From assembly GCF_900101965.1 (NCBI RefSeq), contig NZ_FNAP01000005.1:124001-188000 (forward strand): a stretch of 64,000 bases of DNA. The letters are read 5' to 3'. The first letter of the stretch is position 1; each line of letters opens with the position of its first letter. Under the pieces are notes generated by a model, which saw only the letters and a list, made by a program, of their open reading frames with translations, searched no databases and was not told the DNA's origin. Both the position numbers and the translations under genes were made by a program. Source of the stretch: Rhodospira trueperi (GTDB lineage Bacteria; Pseudomonadota; Alphaproteobacteria; Rhodospirillales; Rhodospirillaceae). Positions 49,510-57,056 of the stretch are shown in pieces.

Positions 49510-51573
49510 ATGGCGGCGGAAAAGGACAGTGTGAAAGAGGGGGCTGCCCTGGCCGGCATGGCGGCCACGGGAACCGGCCCGACGGTCGCGCTGAAGGATC
49601 GCTTCGATATCTTTTACGAAACCCCGTTGCCGTCTCTGGATACTCCGAACGCGACGGCTTATGCCGCGGAGGACAAACGCCAGAAGGGACGGGCGCTGTT
49701 CGCACTGGTGGTCACGGGCAAAATGCCGGCCCGTGTTCAGGTGATGAAGCACCTGCGTGGTGTCCGCACACCGGGATTAATGGGACTGGTGGAATGGGGC
49801 GTGGTCGAGTGGCCGCCTCTGGATGCCGTGCGCGTGGCGCTGATCTACGAGCAGCCGCTGGGCGGGCGGGTGATGACCAGCCTGACCGAGACCATCAGGC
49901 CCATCACCGATCAGCACTTCGTCAAGAATATCCTGCGTCCTCTTTGCGTCGCTCTTGGTGAGATGCACAATCACGGTGTGACGCATCGCGCCATTCGTCC
50001 CACCAATATGTACTGGACCGACGCCAGCCAGAGCCGGATCGTCTTGGGCGATTGCACCACCGGGCCGGCGGCGATGGATCAACCCGTCGTGTGCGAGCCG
50101 ATCGAATCCGCGATGTGCAATCCGGAAGGACGGGGCGTTGGCGGGTACGATGACGATTTTTATGCTCTCGGGGTCACCATGGTCATGCTTCTCGTCGGGC
50201 GGGACCCGACGGCGGGGCTCGGCGAGTTGGAGATCGTCACGCGAAAGCTGCACCATGGCTCGTATCCGACGCTAGCCAGCGATCTGCGCCTTCCCCTGAA
50301 CATGATCGAGGTTTTGCGCGGCCTGCTGGCGGATGATGTGGGCCAGCGCTGGGACTTCGAACAGGCCGACCTGTGGTTCAACGGGCGGCGGATGTCGCCG
50401 GTTCAGGCCCGGCCCTTCAAACGGGCGCAGCGGGCGTTCGTGTTCATGAACCAGGAGTATTTGGCGCCGCGCCATCTGGCGCATGCGATGGCCAACAACT
50501 GGGACAGGGCCATCCCGGTGGTGCTGGAGGGCAAGCTCGAAATCTGGCTGCGGCGCGGGCTGGAGGACAACCAGTTGGCCGATCAGGTGGCGATGGGGAT
50601 CCGGAACGCCACGGCCTTCGGGGAAGGAAACACGTCCGCAGTGAAGGACGTTGCGTTGGCCAACGTCCTGATCGTTTTGGATCGGGACGCGCCCATCCGA
50701 TATCGGGAGTTGCGGGCGCACCTGGACGGCATTGGCGGTGTTCTGTCCGCGCAGATGATCCGTGGCAAGGATACCCGGCTCGTGACGGATTTGATTATGC
50801 GCGACATTCCCAAGATGTGGCTAGGTGTCCGCGAGAAGTTTTCCCCAGAATTCGTGCAACTGACAAGCACATACAAGGAATTGAGGGAGCACCTACAGGA
50901 CGGAATGAGAAAAGGTTTTGGATTGGAGCGATGCCTTTATGAAATGAACGACAACCAGTACTGTCTTAGTCCGTTGGTGTCCAGAGAATTCGTGCTGGAG
51001 ATCCGGGACGTCCTCCCGGTCCTTGACAAGCTCGCCGCCCGCATGGACTCCAAGGGCAATCCCCTTGACCGGCATATGACGGCGTTCATTGCCGCTCGGT
51101 TTCCGAAGGATATCGGGCCGCAGTTGTTGGCGTTGAACGAGGATGCCCCGAAACGGTCCACGCTTGGGATGCTCAGTTTGCTGGCGGTTCTGCAATGGCG
51201 CCTGGGGCCTGAGGCGGTGCATGGGCTGTGCGGTTGGGTCGGCGGCCTGATCGGGCCTGTCATCAACAGCTATCAAAGCCGCGAGCGGCGCCGGTCACTG
51301 GAGCAGGAAGTGCCCCGACTCGTGCGTAAGGGAAGCCTTCCCGAGCTTTACAACTTCGTCGATGACGCCGACGAGCGGAAGGCCGACTTCGACGAGTTTC
51401 AGCGCGCTCGGGCCGAATGGGCCATGACGCAGCAGCAGATCCACGCCATGCAGGCCGGAAAGGTCGGCGCGGACAAGAATGCGGAACGCAATGGCCAGCG
51501 TGTCGCGGCCACCGGTTCGGTGGGGGTGGGCATCGTGACCACTGTGATTGTTCTGATGGGCTATCTGCTCTGA
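49510..51573 (+). CDS. Membrane-anchored protein-kinase-like protein (pseudokinase)
   Basis: About 687 residues from ATG 49510 (GAGAAGG upstream; GTG 49486 possible). Residues 30-300 follow a protein kinase fold: an N-lobe with ALFALVVTGKMPARVQVMKHL, then GEMHNHGVTHRAIRPTNMYW and RIVLGDCTTGPAAM, and DDDFYALGVTMVMLLVGRDP. The catalytic-loop Asp is replaced (HRA for HRD) and DFG reads DCT, so phosphotransfer is doubtful. Residues 320-560 are helical and unassigned, with a Gly-rich hydrophobic segment near 575. The C-terminus has a charged helix and one membrane anchor (VGVGIVTTVIVLMGYLL). Followed by a small membrane protein. Confidence 0.78.
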   Translation: MAAEKDSVKEGAALAGMAATGTGPTVALKDRFDIFYETPLPSLDTPNATAYAAEDKRQKGRALFALVVTGKMPARVQVMKHLRGVRTPGLMGLVEWGVVEWPPLDAVRVALIYEQPLGGRVMTSLTETIRPITDQHFVKNILRPLCVALGEMHNHGVTHRAIRPTNMYWTDASQSRIVLGDCTTGPAAMDQPVVCEPIESAMCNPEGRGVGGYDDDFYALGVTMVMLLVGRDPTAGLGELEIVTRKLHHGSYPTLASDLRLPLNMIEVLRGLLADDVGQRWDFEQADLWFNGRRMSPVQARPFKRAQRAFVFMNQEYLAPRHLAHAMANNWDRAIPVVLEGKLEIWLRRGLEDNQLADQVAMGIRNATAFGEGNTSAVKDVALANVLIVLDRDAPIRYRELRAHLDGIGGVLSAQMIRGKDTRLVTDLIMRDIPKMWLGVREKFSPEFVQLTSTYKELREHLQDGMRKGFGLERCLYEMNDNQYCLSPLVSREFVLEIRDVLPVLDKLAARMDSKGNPLDRHMTAFIAARFPKDIGPQLLALNEDAPKRSTLGMLSLLAVLQWRLGPEAVHGLCGWVGGLIGPVINSYQSRERRRSLEQEVPRLVRKGSLPELYNFVDDADERKADFDEFQRARAEWAMTQQQIHAMQAGKVGADKNAERNGQRVAATGSVGVGIVTTVIVLMGYLL

Positions 51574-51635
51574 AGACGGTCGCCGGCTGGGACGAACACA
51601 AGGGTGAAACCGTCGTAGCAGAGGGAGCACAAGGT

Positions 51636-52073
51636 ATGGGAGTTGGGTTCTCCGCCAAGATCGGCGGTGTGCTTCTGTTCGCGGTCGGACTGTTTCTGTT
51701 CTTGCCGACGGTCCTGTATCTGGTGGTGACCATGTTGCCGACCGCCGTGGCGCTGGTGGTGGACCGGTCGGCCAGCCGCGCCGGCTGGCTGTGCGTGGGC
51801 GGCCTGAATTTCGCGGCGGGGTGTCCCGGTCTGTTCGAACTGTGGTTCGAGGACGGGTCGTTGGAGCATGCCACGGCCATGATCAGCGACGTTTTCGCGC
51901 TGATGATGATTTACGGCGCGGCGGCGCTCGGCTGGTTGATCTACATGACCACACCGCAGATCATCGGGACCTTCATGCAGATGACGTCTGATCGCCGCAT
52001 CGCCCGGCTGAAGGCGCAGCAGAAGAAACTGACGGAAGACTGGGGTCCGGAAGTGGGCCACGACGTGGACTGA
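51636..52073 (+). CDS. Four-helix membrane protein next to the pseudokinase
   Basis: A 145-residue protein. ATG 51636 follows GAGGGAGCACAAGGT. Hydrophobic segments at about residues 9-42 (a helical hairpin), 50-68 and 84-105 are followed by a basic, charged C-terminal helix (DRRIARLKAQQKKLTEDW). No family is recognised. The 62-bp spacing to the pseudokinase gene suggests the two form a membrane complex; this is inference. Confidence 0.7.
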   Translation: MGVGFSAKIGGVLLFAVGLFLFLPTVLYLVVTMLPTAVALVVDRSASRAGWLCVGGLNFAAGCPGLFELWFEDGSLEHATAMISDVFALMMIYGAAALGWLIYMTTPQIIGTFMQMTSDRRIARLKAQQKKLTEDWGPEVGHDVD

Positions 52074-52081
52074 GGACCGCC

Positions 52082-52657
52082 ATGGCACGCCAATACGAGA
52101 CCCTGACAGGGACACACCGGGCCTTCGTCGAACGACAGCAGATGTTCTTCGTGGCGTCGGCCGCTGCCACGGGCCGCGTGAATGTTTCGCCGCGCGGCAC
52201 CGACTGTTTCCGGATCGTCGACGACCGCACCGTCACGTATCTCGACCGCACCGGCAGCGGCAACGAAACCGCCGCCCACCTGTGCGCGGACGGACGGTTG
52301 ACCGTGATGTTCTGTGCGTTCGAGGGTGCCCCCATGATCCTGCGCCTGTACGGTCGCGGCCGGGTCCTGCGGCGCGGCGGAGCGGACTATGCGGCGATGC
52401 TGGCCCGGCACTTCGACGGCCGGGAACCGATTGGACCGCGCCAGATCGTCGTGCTGGACGTTGATCTGGTGCAGACCTCCTGCGGCTTCGGCGTGCCCTT
52501 GTATGATCATCGCGGGTCGCGCGATGCGTTGGACCGGTGGGCCGAGGCGAAGGGCGAAGAGGGTCTTTTGGTCTACCAGCGCGAGAAGAACGTCCGCAGC
52601 ATGGATGGATTTCCAACCGGTCTGTTCGATGACACGAACATCGAATCGTCCCATTAG
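52082..52657 (+). CDS. Pyridoxamine 5'-phosphate oxidase-fold (split-barrel flavin) protein
   Basis: A 191-residue protein with the family pattern RQQMFFVASAAATGRVNVSPRGTDCFRIVDDRTVTYLDRTGSGNETAAHL, the FMN-binding split barrel, and QTSCGFGVPLYDHRG near the end. Such proteins bind FMN or F420 and reduce or oxidise small molecules; true PdxH has additional C-terminal residues not seen here. It lies 8 bp after the membrane protein gene. Confidence 0.87.
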   Translation: MARQYETLTGTHRAFVERQQMFFVASAAATGRVNVSPRGTDCFRIVDDRTVTYLDRTGSGNETAAHLCADGRLTVMFCAFEGAPMILRLYGRGRVLRRGGADYAAMLARHFDGREPIGPRQIVVLDVDLVQTSCGFGVPLYDHRGSRDALDRWAEAKGEEGLLVYQREKNVRSMDGFPTGLFDDTNIESSH

Positions 52658-52772
52658 GGCGCATTGCGGGCGTTTGGTCTCACACAACGCGGTTCGCCCC
52701 CCGCCATTCCGAAGGGGCCGTGCGGCTGACGCTGTGTTTCCAATTCGTGCCGATCTCCACTAGGCTCATGCC

Positions 52773-53402
52773 ATGTTCATCGTTGCCGTCGCCAACAGCA
52801 AGGGTGGGTGCGGAAAGACCACCGTGGCCACCCATATCGCCGCGCACTTCGCCGGGCGCGGATTTCGCACGGGTCTCGCTGATCTGGACCGTCAGCAGAG
52901 CGCGCGCGCCTGGTTGGGCCGTCGCCCCCAGGGTCTGTCGGCGATTTTGGCGGTGGACCTGGACGTCGAGGACGGCAAGCTGCCGAAGAAGCTGGACCGG
53001 TTGGTGGTGGACTGCCCGGCGGCCATGACCAAACAGACGGTCAAGGATGTGGTCGCACAGGCCGATACGATCATCGTGCCGGTGCTGCCCTCCGCCTTCG
53101 ACGAGGACGGGACGCGCCGTTTCCTGGGTCAGCTTCTGAAACTCAAGCCGGTGCGCAAGAACCGCCGCGATGTGGCGTTCCTGGCCAATCGCGTGCGGGC
53201 GCGGACCCGCGCGGCGGATCGGCTCGACGCGTTCCTGGCCGACCTTGAGTTTCCGGTCGTGGCGCGTCTGCGTGATACGCAGCAATACGCCAATGCCGCC
53301 GCGGAAGGGTTGACGCTGTTCGATACGGCCGGCGCGCGGGTTCAGTCTCATCGCGACGAGTGGGGGCCGCTGCTCGACTTCCTGGAACGGTGCGTGGATT
53401 AA
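52773..53402 (+). CDS. Orphan ParA/MinD-family ATPase
   Basis: A 209-residue ATPase. The deviant Walker A is NSKGGCGKTTVATHIAAH (residues 9-26) with the signature Lys. Walker A' is LADLDRQQSARAWLG, and the Walker B region is LDRLVVDCPAAMT. It is shorter than chromosomal ParA, lacks an N-terminal DNA-binding domain and has no parB next to it. It may position some cargo or regulate assembly. It converges on the alpha-E gene, 8 bp away. Confidence 0.88.
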   Translation: MFIVAVANSKGGCGKTTVATHIAAHFAGRGFRTGLADLDRQQSARAWLGRRPQGLSAILAVDLDVEDGKLPKKLDRLVVDCPAAMTKQTVKDVVAQADTIIVPVLPSAFDEDGTRRFLGQLLKLKPVRKNRRDVAFLANRVRARTRAADRLDAFLADLEFPVVARLRDTQQYANAAAEGLTLFDTAGARVQSHRDEWGPLLDFLERCVD

Positions 53403-53409
53403 GCGGTCC

Positions 53410-54348
53410 TTACCGCGTTGTCTCGAACAGGAATGTCCGCGCGATTTCATTCGAAAGCTGATCGTTGCGGGTGATGACGTCCGTCAGGTAGCGGTGCAGG
53501 CCACGCCGGGTGATGTCCTGGGGCCGGCCATAGCGCAGGCGGGCGTGCATCTCGCCGGCCAGCCGGGTGCATTCCGAATTGGTGCGCAGCGTCTCCAGGA
53601 TCGGCGCCGCCTCGGCGTAGCAGGCGTGCAGCGAGCGCGGGAACTCGCGCCGCAGCACCAGCAGTTCCACCACCTGACGCGGCTTGATGGTGTCGCGGAA
53701 AATGGTGCGGTAAGCCTTGAACGCGCTCATCGCCCGCAGCACCGCGCCCCACTGATAGTAGTCCACGGCCTCGTCGGCCTCGCCGTCGTCGGGCACCAGC
53801 ACATGATACTTCACGTCGAGCAGTCGCGCGGTGTTGTCGGCGCGCTCCAGCATGCTGCCCAGGCGAGTGAAGTAGTAGGCGTCCGTGGTCAGCATGGTGC
53901 CGGCGACGATGCCGGTGAACAGTTGGCAGCGCTCCTTGACCCAGTCGAAGAATTCGCGAAATCCCCGTTCCACCAGCCGCGAATATTGGATGTCCTGCAT
54001 CTCTAGCCACGTCGTGTTCAGGCACTCGAACACCTCGGTCGGCAACATGTTGCGTTCGGCGCGGCCGTTTTCCCGCGCGGCGAGCAGGGTGGCGCGGATG
54101 GAGGACGGATTGTCGCCGCCCAGCGCCATGTAGGCGATGACGTGTCCGGCGTTGACCTCGTCATGGCGGGCCGCGTAGGCGTCGTCCTGGCCGGAAATGA
54201 TCAGCGCGGGCAGCCATTCGCGTGTCTGGTCCTGGCCGCCGGGCAACTGCGACATGCGGTGGCTGACGTCGAGGATGCGGGCCATGTTCTCGGCCCGCTC
54301 CATGTAACGGGCCATCCAGTAGAGGTTATCGGCGGTGCGACTCAGCAT
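53410..54348 (-). CDS. Alpha-E domain protein
   Basis: A 312-residue all-helical protein with the DUF403/alpha-E signature MLSRTADNLYWMARYMERAENMARILDVSHRM at the start and ADNTARLLDVKYHVL, QWGAVLRAMSAFKAYR and FPRSLHACY further on. Proteins of this family are encoded next to circularly permuted ATP-grasp ligases, as here (5 bp downstream of that gene). They are thought to be part of a peptide-modification or degradation pathway whose product is unknown. Confidence 0.9.
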   Translation of the reverse strand: MLSRTADNLYWMARYMERAENMARILDVSHRMSQLPGGQDQTREWLPALIISGQDDAYAARHDEVNAGHVIAYMALGGDNPSSIRATLLAARENGRAERNMLPTEVFECLNTTWLEMQDIQYSRLVERGFREFFDWVKERCQLFTGIVAGTMLTTDAYYFTRLGSMLERADNTARLLDVKYHVLVPDDGEADEAVDYYQWGAVLRAMSAFKAYRTIFRDTIKPRQVVELLVLRREFPRSLHACYAEAAPILETLRTNSECTRLAGEMHARLRYGRPQDITRRGLHRYLTDVITRNDQLSNEIARTFLFETTR

Positions 54349-54353
54349 GGCGG

Positions 54354-55775
54354 TCAGCGCTCCAGCACCCAGGTGTCCTTGGTGCCGCCGCCCTGGGAAG
54401 AGTTCACCACCAGCGAGCCCTCCCGGAGCGCCACGCGGGTCAGCCCCCCCGGAACGACGGTGGTGGTCTGGCCCGTCAGAACGAACGGGCGCAGGTCCAC
54501 ATGGCGCGGCGCGATGCCCTGGTCAACGAACGTCGGACAGGTGGACAGCGCCAGCGTCGGTTGGGCGATGAAGTTGGCCGGATCGGCGATGATGCGCTCG
54601 CGGTAGGCGCTGATCTCCTGCGTGCTGGCCTTGGGGCCGATCAGCATGCCATAGCCGCCGGAGCCGTGAACCTCCTTGACCACCAATTCCGACAGGTGCT
54701 CCAGCACGTAGGCCCGGTCGTCGTCATGCTTCAGGAACCAGGTGGGGACGTTGGCCAACACGGGTTCCTCGCCCAGATAGAAGCGGATCATATCGGGGAC
54801 GTGGTGATAGATGGCCTTGTCGTCGGCCACGCCGGTGCCGATGGCGTTGGCGAGGGTCACCCGGCCTTTGCGGTAGGCCTCGAACAACCCCGGCACGCCG
54901 AGCATGCTGTCGGCCCGGAAGGCCTTGGGGTCGAGGAAGTCGTCATCGATGCGCCGGTAGATCACGTCCACCCTGCGCGGCCCCTCGATGGTGCGCATGA
55001 AGACGACGTCGTCCTCGACGAACAGGTCATGCCCCTGCACCAGTTCGACGCCCATTTCCTCGGCCAGGAAGGCGTGCTCGAAATAGGCGCTGTTGAATTG
55101 GCCCGGCGTCAGCAGCACCACGGTCGGGGAGTCGCGGCCGGCCGGCGCGACGTGGCACAGGTTGGCCAGCAGCGCCTGCGGATAGTGGTTGACCGGCGCC
55201 ACCGAGTAGGCATCGAACAGGTCCGGGAACAGGCGCATCATGATGTCCCGGTCCTCCAGCATGTAGGACACGCCGGACGGGGTGCGCAGATTGTCCTCCA
55301 GGACGTGGAAATCGTTCTCGCCGGTGCGCACGACGTCGATGCCGCCGATGTGGACATAGACCCCGCCGGGCGGCGTGAAGCCCTTCATTTCCTCGCGGTA
55401 GAACTCGTTGCCGAGCACGAGATCGCCGGGCACGATGCCGGCCTTCAGAATCTCCTGGTCGTGATAGACGTCATGCAGAAACCGGTTCAGGGCCTGGATG
55501 CGCTGGCAGACGCCTCGCGACAGCATCTTCCATTCGTCGCGGCTGAGGATGCGGGGGATGACGTCGAACGGGATCAGTCGTTCGGCCCCGGCGGCTTCGC
55601 CGTACACCGCGAAGGTAATCCCGATGCGCCGGAACAGCATGTCGGCCTGGGCATGGCGGCGCGACAGCAGGTCGGGGGCGGCGGTGTCGAGCCATGCGCG
55701 ATAGGTCTGGTAAGGCGCGCGAACCGTCGCGCCCGTGTCACTCATTTCATCGAACGGTGGGGCGGTTTCCCCCAT
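54354..55775 (-). CDS. Circularly permuted ATP-grasp protein
   Basis: A 473-residue protein of the CP-ATP-grasp type (DUF404/DUF407). Blocks include FDVIPRILSRDEWKMLSRGVCQRIQALNRFLHDVYHDQEIL, FHVLEDNLRTPSGVSYMLEDR, FVEDDVVFMRTIEGPRRVDVIYRRIDDDFLDP and VHGSGGYGMLIGPKAS. The ATP-grasp fold suggests amide-bond ligation. AAGGGGA precedes the start. Partner genes often include a transglutaminase and an Ntn-type protease, not present here; only the alpha-E partner is. Confidence 0.92.
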   Translation of the reverse strand: MGETAPPFDEMSDTGATVRAPYQTYRAWLDTAAPDLLSRRHAQADMLFRRIGITFAVYGEAAGAERLIPFDVIPRILSRDEWKMLSRGVCQRIQALNRFLHDVYHDQEILKAGIVPGDLVLGNEFYREEMKGFTPPGGVYVHIGGIDVVRTGENDFHVLEDNLRTPSGVSYMLEDRDIMMRLFPDLFDAYSVAPVNHYPQALLANLCHVAPAGRDSPTVVLLTPGQFNSAYFEHAFLAEEMGVELVQGHDLFVEDDVVFMRTIEGPRRVDVIYRRIDDDFLDPKAFRADSMLGVPGLFEAYRKGRVTLANAIGTGVADDKAIYHHVPDMIRFYLGEEPVLANVPTWFLKHDDDRAYVLEHLSELVVKEVHGSGGYGMLIGPKASTQEISAYRERIIADPANFIAQPTLALSTCPTFVDQGIAPRHVDLRPFVLTGQTTTVVPGGLTRVALREGSLVVNSSQGGGTKDTWVLER

Positions 55776-55997
55776 TACAAGTCCCCTTGGTCCCGGGCCG
55801 GTTTCGGCGTCGCGCGGGTTTCTGTCGCGCGAGGCGGCGTGCCTGTTTCGAAAAGCTGCCCCAGTGATGAACGAACCGTCAACGGAAAAGCGTCGGCGAA
55901 ATTTTGGGCAGGGCCGCGGCGGTCAGGTTTTTCTGGACCTTTCCGGCTCGGCCCCCATCATTCCGCAGTGTCTGTTCACCCGTGCTCCGGCCCGCCC

Positions 55998-57035
55998 ATG
56001 AAGATTCAAGCCAATAAAGCTGCCGCCTTTGTCGCCTCGCCCGATCCGTCGATGCGGGCCGTGCTGGTCTACGGCCCCGACCGGGGGTTGGCGCGCGAGC
56101 GCCTGGACGCGCTGACCGTCGCGGTCGCGGGCGACGTCAACGATCCGTTTCGGGTCACCGAGATGGCGGCCGGCGCGCTGAAGGACGATCCGGCCCGGCT
56201 GGCGGACGAGGCGGCGGCGCAGTCCCTGATGGGGGGGCGCCGGGTGGTGCGTCTGATGGACGCCGGCGACGCCGTGGCCGGCGCCGTGGAGTCGGTGCTC
56301 AGCGGCGCCGGGGACGCGCTGGTTCTGGTGCTGGCCGGCGAACTCGGGCCGCGCTCCGCCCTGCGCAAGGTGTTCGAGGGCGCCCAGGCGGCTGCCGCGT
56401 TGCCCTGCTATGTCGATGACGGACTGGCGCTGGAGCAGGTGGTGCGCCAGACCCTGCAGCCCCACGGCATGAGCGTCGGGCGCGACGCCATGGACTGGCT
56501 GCTGGGCCATCTGGGGGGCGACCGGCTGCTGACACGGGCGGAACTCGACAAGCTGGTGACGTACAAGGGCGAGGGTGGGGAAATCTCCCTGGCCGAGGTC
56601 GTCGCCTGCATCGGCGACACGGCGGCCTTGGGCATGGATGACCTCGCCCTTGCGGTGGCCGACGGCGACGACGCCACGGCGCAACGGGTGCTGGACCGGC
56701 TGTTGCGCTCCGGGACCGGCCCGGTTCAGGTCCTGCGTGGGGTGTCCCGCCACTTCCTGCGGCTGCATGTCGCGGCTGGCGCGGTGGCCGAGGGCAAGTC
56801 GCCCGATCAGGCGGTCTCGGCCCTGAAGCCGCCGGTGATGTTCAAGATCCGCTCCCGCGTGGTGGCCCAGGTGGACCGCTGGCGCGGCGCGCGGCTGGGG
56901 CAGGCGCTGGACGTGCTGCTGGAGGCCGAGGCGGACTGCAAGGGCTTCGGCCCGTCGCCGGACGTGGTGTGCGCCCGCGCCCTGCTGCGGCTGGCCCAAG
57001 GGGCGCGTTCGGGCGCGCGGGCGGGGCGGCGGTAG
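55998..57035 (+). CDS. holA: DNA polymerase III delta subunit
   Basis: A 345-residue clamp-loader subunit. The family pattern is seen in FVASPDPSMRAVLVYGPDRGLARERLDAL, AQSLMGGRRVVRLMDAGD and ALRKVFEGAQAAAALPCY, then the helical C-terminus LGMDDLALAVADGDDATAQRVLDRLLRSGTGPVQVLRGVSRHFLRLH. Delta opens the beta clamp. ATG 55998 is fixed by homology (MKIQANKAAAFV); the open frame upstream is antisense to the ATP-grasp gene. lptE and leuS are not upstream. Confidence 0.93.
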   Translation: MKIQANKAAAFVASPDPSMRAVLVYGPDRGLARERLDALTVAVAGDVNDPFRVTEMAAGALKDDPARLADEAAAQSLMGGRRVVRLMDAGDAVAGAVESVLSGAGDALVLVLAGELGPRSALRKVFEGAQAAAALPCYVDDGLALEQVVRQTLQPHGMSVGRDAMDWLLGHLGGDRLLTRAELDKLVTYKGEGGEISLAEVVACIGDTAALGMDDLALAVADGDDATAQRVLDRLLRSGTGPVQVLRGVSRHFLRLHVAAGAVAEGKSPDQAVSALKPPVMFKIRSRVVAQVDRWRGARLGQALDVLLEAEADCKGFGPSPDVVCARALLRLAQGARSGARAGRR

Positions 57036-57056
57036 GTCGGCGGTGATCCGCCGTTC

